From Bacteroidales bacterium 52_46 (GTDB lineage Bacteria > Bacteroidota > Bacteroidia > Bacteroidales > Muribaculaceae), in NCBI GenBank assembly GCA_001915385.1, contig MNQK01000001.1, positions 124,001 to 188,000 of the forward strand: DNA of 64,000 nt, in the 5' to 3' direction. The notes beneath the pieces were generated by a model. It was not told the DNA's origin. It saw only the letters and a list, made by a program, of their open reading frames with translations, and did not search any database. The number at the start of each line of letters is the position of its first letter. Within the stretch, counting starts at the first letter, position 1. Both the position numbers and the translations under genes were made by a program. This document shows, piece by piece, positions 53,549 through 62,818 of this stretch.

Positions 53549-53851
53549 ATGGGCAAGAGGATTGAGCTGGAGAAAAAGACGGTAGAGACGATGATACGGA
53601 TGTATTGCCAAGGGCACCGTCATGCATCGGACGGAGAGCTTTGCGGGGAATGCGCGGAACTCTTGGCATACGCTCTCGCGAGGCTGTCGCGATGTACACA
53701 CGGGGACGGGAAACCGACATGCCGCAGATGCATGATACATTGCTACCGTAAAGACATGCGTGAACGTATAGGGACAGTGATGAGGTGGAGCGGCAAACGA
53801 ATGATAATCTATCACCCGATAGCGGCGGTGAGGCATCTTTTGGGAAGGTAG
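53549..53851 (+). CDS. YgbA-type nitrous-oxide-stimulated-promoter family protein
   Basis: This 100-residue protein has the YgbA_NO pattern: MIRMYCQGHRH, LCGECAELLAYALARLSRC, KPTCRRCMIHCYRKDMRERI and VMRWSGKRMI. The six or more conserved Cys and His residues suggest a metal- or cluster-bound protein. The E. coli member is induced by nitric oxide and helps recovery from it; a similar stress role here is inferred. Its neighbour is a peroxide-reducing rubrerythrin, which fits. Confidence 0.82.
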   Translation: MGKRIELEKKTVETMIRMYCQGHRHASDGELCGECAELLAYALARLSRCTHGDGKPTCRRCMIHCYRKDMRERIGTVMRWSGKRMIIYHPIAAVRHLLGR

Positions 53852-53898
53852 CGAAACGGGGTTGTAATTATGCACAGAATTCAAATAAGGCAGCCGAA

Positions 53899-54015
53899 AT
53901 CACACTCTCGCCCTCTCCGTGGGCTCGCACCACTTATTACCGATCCCCCCGCCCTCCGCTAACGCTCCGGACGGGGATAGTAACACCACCGAGCCTTCGG
54001 CTCTCCGCTATTTAA
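53899..54015. repeat. half copy of the long palindromic element
   Basis: CACTCTCGCCCTCTCCGTGG to GAGCCTTCGGCTCTCCGC reproduces the right half of the elements at 7011 and 23414. The left half is missing. It directly abuts the family B composite at 54018. Confidence 0.7.
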
Positions 54016-54017
54016 AC

Positions 54018-54191
54018 GCCTCAATCCGAAATTGCAGTGCACATTACAGTTCCCATATCACTTTCCGCGGTTAAAAACCGCGGCTACTACACGGCTGACT
54101 CATAGCGTGTTATAGCAGCCGCGTTTTTTTTAAATCGCGGAAAGTGATATTAAATGGGAAGTGTAAGATGCACTGTAATTTCGGATTGAGG
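54018..54191. repeat. family B composite palindrome, nearly intact
   Basis: Both ends read GCCTCAATCCGAAATT or its inverse. The inner arms include CCGCGGTTAAAAACCGCGGC and a degraded inverted partner with a T run. Symmetry covers the whole 174 bp. No gene fits in it. It is the cleanest copy of the family with long outer arms. Confidence 0.8.
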
Positions 54192-54203
54192 CTGATGAAG
54201 GGC

Positions 54204-54959
54204 TCAGGTATCTGAGGCTGCGGCGCAGTGGTTGATGACAAGTGACGCGAGGACTATGCCGAAAGTGGCTGTCACCTGCATGAGCGAACCGTTGACCGTA
54301 GGCTTGGATATTTTGTCGGTGGAATAGGTGTCGTGATTCTCGCCTCGGTTCTCGACTATTTCATCGGAATAAACTACCTTGAATTTACGGCGTGGAAGCT
54401 CGCCTGAGCGTTTGAAGCGGGTGCGCAAAGCGGCTGCGAGGCGGCAGCCTCTGGCCTTCCAAAATTCATCGACGCGTATGCGTGTCGGATCGGTCTTGAG
54501 TGCTGCGCCCATCGACGAGAAGAACCGGCAACGGGATGATGTGGCACGCTGTATCAGCAGTACTTTATCGCGCAGGGAGTCGATTGCATCTATGACGTAG
54601 TCGTAGGTGCTGAGGTCAAATAAGTCGGCCGTTTCCGGAGTGTAGAGCATGTTGTAGGCCGTGACAGATGCCTGCGGATTTATTGACAGAAGACGTTGCT
54701 TCATTACCTCGACTTTGGATTGTCCGACAGTGGAGGACAGTGCCGGCAGCTGGCGGTTTATATTCGACGGTGCGACATTGTCAAAGTCGACAATATCGAG
54801 ATGATATACGCCGGTACGCACAAGAGTCTCGGCTACCCAGCTCCCTACGCCCCCCATGCCGAATATTATGACACGGACGCGGGCAAGGCGCTCCACGGCT
54901 TCGGCTCCGAGGAGCAGCTCGGTACGGCTCTCCCACTGTTGTCGTTCGATTGCTTTCAT
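54204..54959 (-). CDS. tcdA: tRNA threonylcarbamoyladenosine dehydratase
   Basis: This 251-residue E1-like ThiF-fold enzyme cyclises t6A to ct6A in tRNA. It has the adenylate-binding IFGMGGVGSWVAETLVRTGV near residue 32 and DFDNVAPSNINRQ near 58, then VIDAIDSLRDK near 122. The absence of a C-terminal rhodanese-like or UBA domain, and the length near 250, fit TcdA rather than ThiF or MoeB. Its -7 box (TATCTTTG, 54964-54971 on the minus strand) is only 4 bases from the start codon, which suggests a leaderless transcript. Confidence 0.88.
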   Translation of the reverse strand: MKAIERQQWESRTELLLGAEAVERLARVRVIIFGMGGVGSWVAETLVRTGVYHLDIVDFDNVAPSNINRQLPALSSTVGQSKVEVMKQRLLSINPQASVTAYNMLYTPETADLFDLSTYDYVIDAIDSLRDKVLLIQRATSSRCRFFSSMGAALKTDPTRIRVDEFWKARGCRLAAALRTRFKRSGELPRRKFKVVYSDEIVENRGENHDTYSTDKISKPTVNGSLMQVTATFGIVLASLVINHCAAASDT

Positions 54960-55016
54960 GCAACAAAGATAGTATTTTTATCGTTATAGAGATATAATAA
55001 CGTTTAATATTGTGTT

Positions 55017-55769
55017 ATGGAAAGCAAATCAGTAAAGGATACATTGCTGACCCGTCGTTCGATAAGGCGTTTCGAGCGCGAGGCAATCACTCAGGAACAG
55101 CTCGATTTCATCTACGAAGCGATACGGAATACTCCTACAAGCTACAACGGCCAACAGTTCACGGTCATAGATGTAGACGACCAGACAATCAAAGAAAAAC
55201 TCTATGAGATAATCGGACAGAAACAAATCAAGACCTGCAACAGGTTCATGGCATTCTGTATAGACTACAACCGTATAGGCTCGTTTGCCGCAAGTGAAGG
55301 GGTCGGGATGCCGCCATTCCGCAATACGATGGACGGTGTCATAGTTGGCATAGTCGACGCGTCGCTGGCGATGATGAGCGCCGTGGCAGCAGCCGACTCG
55401 GTTGGACTCGGCTGCTGCTGCATAGGATATGCACGCACGGCCAATCCAAGAGCGGTGGCAGAAACGCTCGGATTGCCGGAGGGAGTGTTCGTGGTATGCG
55501 GCCTGTCGCTGGGCGTGCCGCGCGAGATGCCCGACATGAAGCCTAAAATGCCGACTTCGCTTCTAATACACCATAACGGATACCGCAAAGACGACATGCT
55601 TCCCGAGCTAAAGGTGTATGATGCGGAAATAAAGCAGTACAATGCCACCCGTGCAGGAGGTACGTCGGACAACGACTGGCTCAGACATATTCTGTCGTAT
55701 TATACCGAAGCGCTGGGATATGAGATGCTCGAAACATTGAAAGAGCGCGGTTTCGATATAAAGAAATAG
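55017..55769 (+). CDS. NADPH-dependent nitroreductase-family flavoprotein
   Basis: This 250-residue nitroreductase-fold FMN enzyme has SIRRFEREAIT near 15 with the conserved Arg residues, TSYNGQQFTVIDV near 41 and GLGCCCIGYARTANP near 128. The size and GLGxxxIG pattern fit the NfsA/FRP branch. Substrates such as quinones or nitroaromatics are typical, but the natural one is unknown. It is divergent from tcdA with a 57-base gap holding both promoters. Confidence 0.85.
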   Translation: MESKSVKDTLLTRRSIRRFEREAITQEQLDFIYEAIRNTPTSYNGQQFTVIDVDDQTIKEKLYEIIGQKQIKTCNRFMAFCIDYNRIGSFAASEGVGMPPFRNTMDGVIVGIVDASLAMMSAVAAADSVGLGCCCIGYARTANPRAVAETLGLPEGVFVVCGLSLGVPREMPDMKPKMPTSLLIHHNGYRKDDMLPELKVYDAEIKQYNATRAGGTSDNDWLRHILSYYTEALGYEMLETLKERGFDIKK

Positions 55770-55927
55770 TCAACGGATGCAGTTATTGTCGGATCACTCC
55801 TCCGGCTTGAGGTCTTCCCCTGAGGGAGAGTGAGGAGTATTACCATTGCACTTCTTATTGGAATCTTTCCTCCCCAGATATAGCAAAATTCATGGGAATG
55901 CAATATAGGTTTCTCATGAATTTTGCT

Positions 55928-55935
55928 TATTTTTG
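55928..55935 (+). promoter_or_regulatory. -7 box just before a glycosyltransferase start
   Basis: TATTTTTG lies 4 bases before the ATG at 55940. If used, the mRNA would be leaderless or nearly so, and the longer frame from 55892 would not be the start. Confidence 0.45.
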
Positions 55936-55939
55936 CATT

Positions 55940-57109
55940 ATGTCGGGACTATCTGAGAATAAATATTGCCCAAATGACAATAAGCCCTTAAAAATACTGC
56001 TATTGGGCGACGCGAGCAATTTCCACAATTGCCTCGCGCAAGGGCTGCGGCGCATGGGGCACGATGTGACCGTGGCATCGGACGGAACAACGTGGATGAA
56101 TACCGAGCGCGACATCGACCTGTCGCGGCCGCTTCCGGGGAAAGCCGGAGGAATAATGCTGTGGCTGAAAATCAAAAGTATGCTCGCCAAACGCTTTTCG
56201 GGCTATGACGTAGTGTCGGTCAACGGGACATGTTTTGCTACATTGCGTCCCAAAAGGCTGCGTGCCATATTTGACTTTGTTCTGAGACACAACCGGAGAG
56301 TATTCGTAAGCGTACTCGGGAGTGATTCGCACTATGTAGGCACATGTACGGGCAAAAATCCGCCGCTTAAATATAGCGAATGGGAAGTATACGGGGAGCC
56401 AACGGCATACGCGATTGCCAATCAGGCAGAAATTGCGGAATGGCTTCTGCCGGAACTGTCAGAGCTGTGCTACCATATATATGAACGCTCGGCGGGTGCG
56501 GTCACTGCATTGTATGAATATAATGAGGTATGCCGCTCAATCGTATCCGATGACAGACTCGCATACGGCGGGATACCTATAGATACAAAATCGATAGATT
56601 ATTCGGGGATAAACTCTTCACGGGGCAAGATAAATCTGTTTCTCGGCCGACATGCCGCCCGTATTCTTGAAAAGGGCACTGACAGGCTGTATGAAGCAGC
56701 ACGTCGCGTAGTGGACGCCCATCCCGATTTATGCACACTTAATGTTGTCGAGAATATACCTTACGCTGAGTATGTGAAGCGTCTGCGTGACGCCGATATT
56801 GTGCTTGACCAGCTCTATTCCTATACTCCCGCGACCAACGCACTGCTGGCCATGGCGATGGGAAAAGTCGTAGTAAGCGGCGGCGAACCTGAATACTATG
56901 ACTTTATAGGCGAATATGACAACCGTCCTATCATCAATGCCGTACCCGATGACGATGAAGCCCTGTTCCGTTCCATCGAAGAAGCCGTACTGAACCCACG
57001 CAGTCTGATTGACAGAGGGATAAAAAGCCGTGAATTTGCAATAAAACATAACGACGTGGATGTTGTGGCGAAACGTTTTATTGATTTCTGGAAATCAAAA
57101 TCATTATGA
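55940..57109 (+). CDS. GT-B glycosyltransferase-like protein
   Basis: This 389-residue protein (from 55940) has a Rossmann-like start KILLLGDASNFHNCLAQGLR and a second domain with FLGRHAARILEKGTDRLYEA. The C-terminal VLDQLYSYTPATNALLAMAMGK motif resembles the nucleotide-sugar site of GT4-type enzymes. I infer a glycosyltransferase of the GT-B fold, sugar unknown. The start at 55940 follows a -7 box; the alternative ATG at 55892 gives 405 residues. The GT2-like gene follows with a 4-base overlap. They probably form a two-gene glycan operon. Confidence 0.75.
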   Translation: MSGLSENKYCPNDNKPLKILLLGDASNFHNCLAQGLRRMGHDVTVASDGTTWMNTERDIDLSRPLPGKAGGIMLWLKIKSMLAKRFSGYDVVSVNGTCFATLRPKRLRAIFDFVLRHNRRVFVSVLGSDSHYVGTCTGKNPPLKYSEWEVYGEPTAYAIANQAEIAEWLLPELSELCYHIYERSAGAVTALYEYNEVCRSIVSDDRLAYGGIPIDTKSIDYSGINSSRGKINLFLGRHAARILEKGTDRLYEAARRVVDAHPDLCTLNVVENIPYAEYVKRLRDADIVLDQLYSYTPATNALLAMAMGKVVVSGGEPEYYDFIGEYDNRPIINAVPDDDEALFRSIEEAVLNPRSLIDRGIKSREFAIKHNDVDVVAKRFIDFWKSKSL

Positions 57110-57957
57110 CTACAGTGAACACTACAGACCGGATACTCGACGTGCTTATCGCGACTCATGGCGATGACGGATTAAGACGGGTGGCGGAAATGACGCTGCC
57201 GGCTGTCAGCGGCGTGAAATATATAGTCACGTGGCAGACTACAGCCGGAGGTGATATTCCTGCGGAACTTATGCGGGACGATGTGGAGATACATGAAATA
57301 CCCACCACAGGCTCCAGCAACAATCATAATGCCGGAATCGAATTGCTCAGGGCTCCATATTGCCTTTTTGCCGATAATGATTTAAACTATACCACGGAAG
57401 GGCTTGTAGCTGTTATCAATAGCCTCGATTCACATCCGGAAATCGACATCGCAACCTTCCGCCATTCCGGAGAACCGGTATATTATCCTGATAAGGAAAC
57501 AGATTTCTCAGAAAAGATGCCGAAAGGATACAGTGTGGCGACTTACGATATCGCTGCACGAAGCAAATCTATCCAAAATATACGCTTTGACCCGAACTTT
57601 GGTGTCGCAGCCCCGCTTGCGGCAGCCGAGGACGCATTATTCATACTTGACTGCCGGCGTGCAGGACTTAAATGCCGATTTTTCCCGGTTACGATTGTGG
57701 AGCATGCGGGACTTTCAACCGGCTACCGGCCAATTGACAATCCGCGTATAGCCATGGCAGAGGGGGCATATATCCGGTTAGCTTACGGGACAACAGGATA
57801 TTTACGCGTGCCGTTATTTGCATGGCGGGCATGGCGGAAAGGGAGAATGCCGTTGGTATGGGGAGTTTATCATGTCACGAGGGGATTCTTCTCCAAGTAC
57901 GTTGGAATCCATAAAGCGAAGGCTCGAGTAGGAGGCTGTGGCAAAACTAAACCTTGA
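57106..57957 (+). CDS. family 2-like glycosyltransferase
   Basis: This 283-residue GT-A-like protein has a D-x-D-like motif FADNDLNYTTEG near residue 90 and STTGSSNNHNAGIELLRA-type NNHNAGIELL near 72, as in GT2 enzymes. The start ATG overlaps the upstream stop by 4 bases. The last dozen residues (RVGGCGKTKP) are read from the flank of a family A repeat, so the C-terminus may be altered. The substrate is unknown. Confidence 0.78.
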   Translation: MTTVNTTDRILDVLIATHGDDGLRRVAEMTLPAVSGVKYIVTWQTTAGGDIPAELMRDDVEIHEIPTTGSSNNHNAGIELLRAPYCLFADNDLNYTTEGLVAVINSLDSHPEIDIATFRHSGEPVYYPDKETDFSEKMPKGYSVATYDIAARSKSIQNIRFDPNFGVAAPLAAAEDALFILDCRRAGLKCRFFPVTIVEHAGLSTGYRPIDNPRIAMAEGAYIRLAYGTTGYLRVPLFAWRAWRKGRMPLVWGVYHVTRGFFSKYVGIHKAKARVGGCGKTKP

Positions 57958-57979
57958 GGATGTTGCAAAACTTCCAATA

Positions 57980-58060
57980 GTAGGGACGCACGGTCTTGCG
58001 TACGGGAAGCGAGCATTGGTTATCAGCGCATTATCGGGCGCACAGACCGTGCGTCCATAC
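57980..58060. repeat. family A inverted repeat
   Basis: Arms GTAGGGACGCACGGTCTTGC and CACAGACCGTGCGTCCATAC are inverted copies. The outer arms GATGTTGCAAAACTTCC and CGAAATTTCGCAGTTG give further symmetry. It sits between the GT2-like gene and the GH35 gene. Confidence 0.75.
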
Positions 58061-58118
58061 TTTGTTAGCCGAAATTTCGCAGTTGTGCAACAGCCTCAGC
58101 CAAAACAATATTTTTTTG

Positions 58119-60518
58119 TCAGAATACGAAGGGGGTATCCTTTACATAGATTCTGAAGTCTTTTATGGCGCCGGGGACTTCGGCTTCCATACGTGGCAAG
58201 CAGCTGAATCCGGATATATTGCGGGAAGTGCCCAAGTCAATTACGATTGAGTGCGGGAACGGCATACCGGCTTCCGTCTGCCAGTAGGTGGATTCCTGTA
58301 GGTCGAAGGTCTTGTCTGCCGAGCGGTTGGTGGCATTTGTATCCTCACTGTCGGCGTACATTACCGTCCACGGTTCGCGAGACAGCCGTTCGCCATTTTC
58401 ATCAAGAAGGTACATCTCGGCTATTGCGGCAATGTCACTGCCGTCAATGGCATCGACAGCCTCTATACAGACATAGCGACCGCGTACGGGGGTAAACCTG
58501 ACTTCCTGCCAGCCGTTGCCGGGATGGAATGAGCCGGTAAACGCAGCTCTTTCTTCCGACACGTCAAGACATTCGCCTTCCTCGCGATGAGTCTGACGTT
58601 TCTTGACAAGCAACTGGTCAAGTTTTGGTTCTTTAAGCCCTTCGCAGACAACCTCGCGCGGTCCGACTACATCAAAAACGAGGATTTCATTCTCCCCCTT
58701 CTTAAGCCAGCAACCGGGCATGTAGAGAGTCTGCTGCGGGCCGATTTCCCAGATACGCCCCATAGGATGGCCATTGACGTAAACAAGTCCTTTTCCCCAC
58801 GTCTCGAAGTTAAGAAACGTATCGGCCGGTTTCTTCAGGCTGAAACGGCCGCGATAGACGCCTATCGGATACCTGCCATCGGTTTTACCGACTTCGGAAA
58901 CAGGCCGGAACGACATCGAGCTGTAAGTGTCATAGGCATCATTGATATTGAATACCTGCCAGTTCTTCAAGTCGCTCACCCATTTGTAACCGTCATTTTC
59001 GACAGTAAGAGTCACATTGCCGGTTATGCCTTTGAAATCCTTTATGGCGCGGCCGAAATTTATACGTCCCATCGCCTCGACGAGAATGTCGAGCGTGGCA
59101 CCCTTTCCGCATGCCGGAAGCATAAGTTCTTTCTCTCCGTTACGGCGGTCAAGTTTGCCGACATACTTGCCGTTGACAAATATCTGAGCGAAATCATGCG
59201 GCTCGTCCACTGTAAGGAGTGCGGGCGACGACAACTCGGGCAACGTAGTGCGGTAGAGTATCGAGCCGAATCCCTGATCATATTCCTCCATAGTCTTTAT
59301 ATCGACATCATGTCGCGGTGCAGGGAGGTTGTCGACGAGAGGTGCAACCTCAGTAAATAAAAATTCCGGTACTGCTGTTACCGGTATCGGCGCGGGTACT
59401 TTGGGAAGTTTATCTCCTCCGGTATATTTCGACAACGTCTCGCGTAGCGCCCAATACTTTGGGGTTGGAGCGCCGGATTCGCTTATCGGCGCGTCATAAT
59501 CGTAGGATGTCACATCGGGAGCGAAGCCGGGAGAATTGGCTCCCGCCCAATGCCCCCAGTTGGTGCCGCCGTGAGTCATATACAGACTGAATGAAATATT
59601 CTTTGACAACATCTCGTCTATGCCCGCTATCATGTCGGCAGCCGGACGAGTCTCATGGTTGGCACCCCATTTGTCGAACCAGCCGCTCCAGAACTCGGAA
59701 CACATAAGCGGGCTGTCGGGACGCACTTCCTTAAGCGGAGCGAACTGCTGGTCGATGTTGGCACCTGTCCCGAAATTGATTGTCCATAGCAGATCGTCAA
59801 GGCCATTGTCAAGGAAATTGGATGACCAGTCACACTGAAACAGAGTCACGTCATCACCGAAATTATCACGCAGCATATCACGGATTGCGGAGACGTATGG
59901 CTTATCCTTGCCGTATGAGCCATATTCGTTTTCGACCTGTATCATGATTATCGGTCCGCCGTCGGCGATAGTAAGGTCGCCTACCTGTTCAGCGACTTTT
60001 TTCTGAAACTTATCGACTCTCTCAAGGAAAAACGGGTCCTGCTCGCGAAGCCGTATATCCTTCTTCTTAAGAAGCCACCAAGGGAGGCCGCCCATTTCCC
60101 ACTCGGCGCACACGTATGGACCGGGGCGCAGGATTACTTTCATGCCATTGGCGGAACAAAGTTCCACGAACTCGCGCAGATTGTTCTGTCCTGAAAAGTC
60201 AAATTTATCCATTTCCGGTTCATGGGAATTCCAGAACACGTACAGGCAGATAGTATTCATGCCGAGAGCCTTGCACATCTGTATACGGTGTTCCCAATAT
60301 TCTTTCGGAATACGCGGATAATGCAGTTCCGCAGCCTTTATGACGAACGGCTTGCCATCAAGCATAAATGAGCCGTCGGAGGATGAAAAACGAGGGGAGA
60401 TATTCTCTCCCGGGATATTTGCAGACACATCGGCAGATTCAAGAGGCCGTGATACACCAGATACCGAGGGTATGCCGATTGCGGCTGCGAGCAGCATGGA
60501 CATACAGCGTATTTTCAT
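58119..60518 (-). CDS. GH35 beta-galactosidase with discoidin-like C-terminal domain
   Basis: This 799-residue secreted enzyme has a signal peptide (1-22) and a GH35 TIM barrel (about 45-370). The acid/base is Glu198 in QVENEYGSY, and the nucleophile Glu275 is in MCSEFWSGW. After GH35 beta-domains comes an F5/8-type (discoidin-like) C-terminal region (about 650-799), suggesting binding to glycans. It should remove terminal beta-galactose, in the periplasm or at the surface. It stands alone, with no SusC/D pair beside it. Confidence 0.9.
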   Translation of the reverse strand: MKIRCMSMLLAAAIGIPSVSGVSRPLESADVSANIPGENISPRFSSSDGSFMLDGKPFVIKAAELHYPRIPKEYWEHRIQMCKALGMNTICLYVFWNSHEPEMDKFDFSGQNNLREFVELCSANGMKVILRPGPYVCAEWEMGGLPWWLLKKKDIRLREQDPFFLERVDKFQKKVAEQVGDLTIADGGPIIMIQVENEYGSYGKDKPYVSAIRDMLRDNFGDDVTLFQCDWSSNFLDNGLDDLLWTINFGTGANIDQQFAPLKEVRPDSPLMCSEFWSGWFDKWGANHETRPAADMIAGIDEMLSKNISFSLYMTHGGTNWGHWAGANSPGFAPDVTSYDYDAPISESGAPTPKYWALRETLSKYTGGDKLPKVPAPIPVTAVPEFLFTEVAPLVDNLPAPRHDVDIKTMEEYDQGFGSILYRTTLPELSSPALLTVDEPHDFAQIFVNGKYVGKLDRRNGEKELMLPACGKGATLDILVEAMGRINFGRAIKDFKGITGNVTLTVENDGYKWVSDLKNWQVFNINDAYDTYSSMSFRPVSEVGKTDGRYPIGVYRGRFSLKKPADTFLNFETWGKGLVYVNGHPMGRIWEIGPQQTLYMPGCWLKKGENEILVFDVVGPREVVCEGLKEPKLDQLLVKKRQTHREEGECLDVSEERAAFTGSFHPGNGWQEVRFTPVRGRYVCIEAVDAIDGSDIAAIAEMYLLDENGERLSREPWTVMYADSEDTNATNRSADKTFDLQESTYWQTEAGMPFPHSIVIDLGTSRNISGFSCLPRMEAEVPGAIKDFRIYVKDTPFVF

Positions 60519-60549
60519 GATATGGTTTGTTTAAGATATTGCAGATAGT

Positions 60550-60580
60550 AAAAGAGCCAACTCTTTGAAGTCGGCTCAAA
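60550..60580 (-). terminator. terminator after the tRNA
   Basis: On the minus strand GAGCC-GAC ... GTTGGCTC forms a stem with a TTCAAAGA loop, followed by TTTT, directly downstream of tRNA-Arg. Confidence 0.65.
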
Positions 60581-60586
60581 AATTTG

Positions 60587-60658
60587 TATCCCCGTGGGGA
60601 GTCGAACCCCAATCGTTGGAACCGGAATCCAATATTCTATCCATTGAACTACGGAGAC
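60587..60658 (-). tRNA. tRNA-Arg (anticodon CCG)
   Basis: The minus strand folds into a standard cloverleaf: acceptor GTCTCCG with CGGGGAT, anticodon stem TTGGA/TCCAA with loop TTCCGGT (anticodon CCG), and T-arm GGGGTTCGACTCCCC. The CCA end is not encoded. It lies between the GH35 and ung genes. Confidence 0.92.
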
Positions 60659-60809
60659 ATAATGCTTCGCAAATTTCTGCTGACCGTTTTATTCGCGGAA
60701 TTTGCGCTTTGCGTTATGCAAAATTAATCGTTTATTTGTATTTTTGCAAATCAATCGTACGTTTTTTGCGACTCACGCGACTACGATTTAATATAAACAC
60801 GGCAATTTT

Positions 60810-61472
60810 ATGAATGTAAGAATAGAGGAAAGCTGGCACAAGGCACTTGCCGAGCAATGGGAAATGCCATATTTCAAGACTCTCACCGACTTTGTGAGGG
60901 CTCAATACGCCACCACAACGGTGTATCCCCCCGCGTCAAAAATATTCGCGGCATTTGATGCATGTCCTTTTGACAAGGTGAAGGTCGTCATTCTCGGTCA
61001 GGACCCGTACCACGGGCCGGGACAGGCCAACGGATTGTGCTTTTCGGTAAATCCGGGCGTTCCCTATCCTCCTTCGCTCATAAATATCTTCAAAGAGGTA
61101 TCCTCCGACACCGGAGCCGCAGCGCCGTCAGACGGCGACCTGTCACGCTGGGCGCGGCAAGGTGTATTCATGCTCAACTCGGTGCTTACCGTAGAGCAGG
61201 GACGCGCCGCATCGCATGCTTCACGCGGGTGGGAGACGCTTACCGATGCCGCAATCGCCGCCTTGTCAGCCAACAGGGAGCATTTAGTGTTTCTGCTTTG
61301 GGGAAGCTACGCTATAAATAAAGGGAAACTCATCGACCGCAGCAAGCATCTGGTACTGACATCCGTACACCCCTCTCCCCTCTCGGCTCACCGCGGATTT
61401 TTCGGCAACCGACATTTTTCGCGTGCGAACGAATATCTTCAGGCCCACGGCATCACGCCTATACAATGGTAA
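60810..61472 (+). CDS. ung: uracil-DNA glycosylase
   Basis: Ung removes uracil from DNA. The 220-residue family 1 enzyme has the water-activating motif GQDPYHGPGQANGLCFSV near 65 (catalytic Asp) and the DNA-intercalating HPSPLSAHRG near 190 (catalytic His). Its stop overlaps the start of the next gene by 7 bases. The length is typical. A -7-like TATTTTTG is at 60739-60746. Confidence 0.96.
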   Translation: MNVRIEESWHKALAEQWEMPYFKTLTDFVRAQYATTTVYPPASKIFAAFDACPFDKVKVVILGQDPYHGPGQANGLCFSVNPGVPYPPSLINIFKEVSSDTGAAAPSDGDLSRWARQGVFMLNSVLTVEQGRAASHASRGWETLTDAAIAALSANREHLVFLLWGSYAINKGKLIDRSKHLVLTSVHPSPLSAHRGFFGNRHFSRANEYLQAHGITPIQW

Positions 61473-62722
61473 GAGGTCAGACAGTCATATTATTCCTGTT
61501 GGCGGCTGTATCGGCATGGGCGGAAGATACCATGACCGGGATTTTTGACGATTCGTTCCATACCCTCCGCATCAGTGTCAACGACAATTACATGGCACCT
61601 CCGGTACTGATGTTGGACTCCGGCGACGAGCTGACAATTTCATTTGACGAAATCACTGAAAGCAATTCGTATCTGCGCTACTCGCTGATGCATTGCAATG
61701 CCAACTGGACACAGTCGTCGCTCGTCGAGTCGGAATTTCTCGACGGATTCAATTTCGGGAATGTCGACGATTACGAATACTCACAACTTGCGGCCACCCA
61801 TTATGTCAACTACCGCATAACGCTTCCCAACGACCGGTTCAGGTTTAAGGTATCGGGCAACTATCTTCTGCGCGTCTACCGCGACGACGACCCGGATACG
61901 ACGCTGCTACAGGCACGGTTTATGGTTTCGGAATCTACGGCAACGGTAACAGCCGACGTGCTCGGCGTGACCGACATAGACTACAATGACGCACACCAGC
62001 AGGTATCGGTGACTGTCGACGCCACAAATGCAAAAGTCGAGGATGTGTTCAACGACATGATGGTATACGTGAGCCAGAACGGACGACTTGACAATGAGGT
62101 CATGGTACGGCAGCCGCTGCGCGTTTCAGGAAAGACCGCATATTACGAACATCTGCGCCCGCTTATCTTCCCCGCCGGCAACGAATACCGCCGCATGGAG
62201 ACGGTATCGACCACCTATCCCGGCATGAATGTAGAGAGCGTGGACTATTACGACCCGTATTATCACGCCACTCTGACTACCGACTATCCCCGTTCGGCCG
62301 ACAAATACATCTACGACCAGACACAAAGCGGACGCTTCTTCGTACGCGAATACAACTCATCAAATTCCGATACGGAGGCTGACTACGTGGTGACACATTT
62401 CACGCTCGACGCTCCGGAACTGCCGGGTAAATATATATTTCTCGACGGTGATTTCACATCACGCCGTTTCGACCCGCAGTCGCTTATGACCTACAACCGT
62501 GCTACCGGACGGTATGAAAAGACGCTCCTTCTCAAACAGGGTGCCTACAACTACCAGTATCTCACAGTCGATGCAGGAAGCAGCAACAGCGCCGCCTCGA
62601 CATCAGCCATAGAGGGCGATTTCTACCAGACCCGCAACGAATATCTTGTCAAAGTGTACACCCGACGTCGCGGCGAACGCTATGACAGGCTTATCGGAGT
62701 GACCACCGTCATGTTCCGCTAA
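61466..62722 (+). CDS. type IX secretion system plug protein (DUF5103)
   Basis: This 418-residue protein has a signal peptide (about 1-19) and matches DUF5103, the family of the Plug protein that closes the SprA translocon of type IX secretion. Motifs include SYLRYSLMHCNANWTQSSL near 68 and VDYYDPYYHATLTTDYPRS near 253. The function is to keep the outer-membrane channel closed when idle. Together with the sorting domain on the amylase, it supports a working T9SS. It overlaps ung by 7 bases. Confidence 0.85.
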   Translation: MVRGQTVILFLLAAVSAWAEDTMTGIFDDSFHTLRISVNDNYMAPPVLMLDSGDELTISFDEITESNSYLRYSLMHCNANWTQSSLVESEFLDGFNFGNVDDYEYSQLAATHYVNYRITLPNDRFRFKVSGNYLLRVYRDDDPDTTLLQARFMVSESTATVTADVLGVTDIDYNDAHQQVSVTVDATNAKVEDVFNDMMVYVSQNGRLDNEVMVRQPLRVSGKTAYYEHLRPLIFPAGNEYRRMETVSTTYPGMNVESVDYYDPYYHATLTTDYPRSADKYIYDQTQSGRFFVREYNSSNSDTEADYVVTHFTLDAPELPGKYIFLDGDFTSRRFDPQSLMTYNRATGRYEKTLLLKQGAYNYQYLTVDAGSSNSAASTSAIEGDFYQTRNEYLVKVYTRRRGERYDRLIGVTTVMFR

Positions 62723-62818
62723 TACTATGCAACCGGCTTTACTATCCGGTGACTATACCTTCCAAATCATAATATAACCAAAATGAAACACAATACACAA
62801 TCTACATCAATTATAACC

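Noticed and set aside
53899..54191. A protein-coding reading of the repeat blocks near 54 kb
   Set aside because: All frames there are short and follow the palindromes; no conserved gene can be supported.
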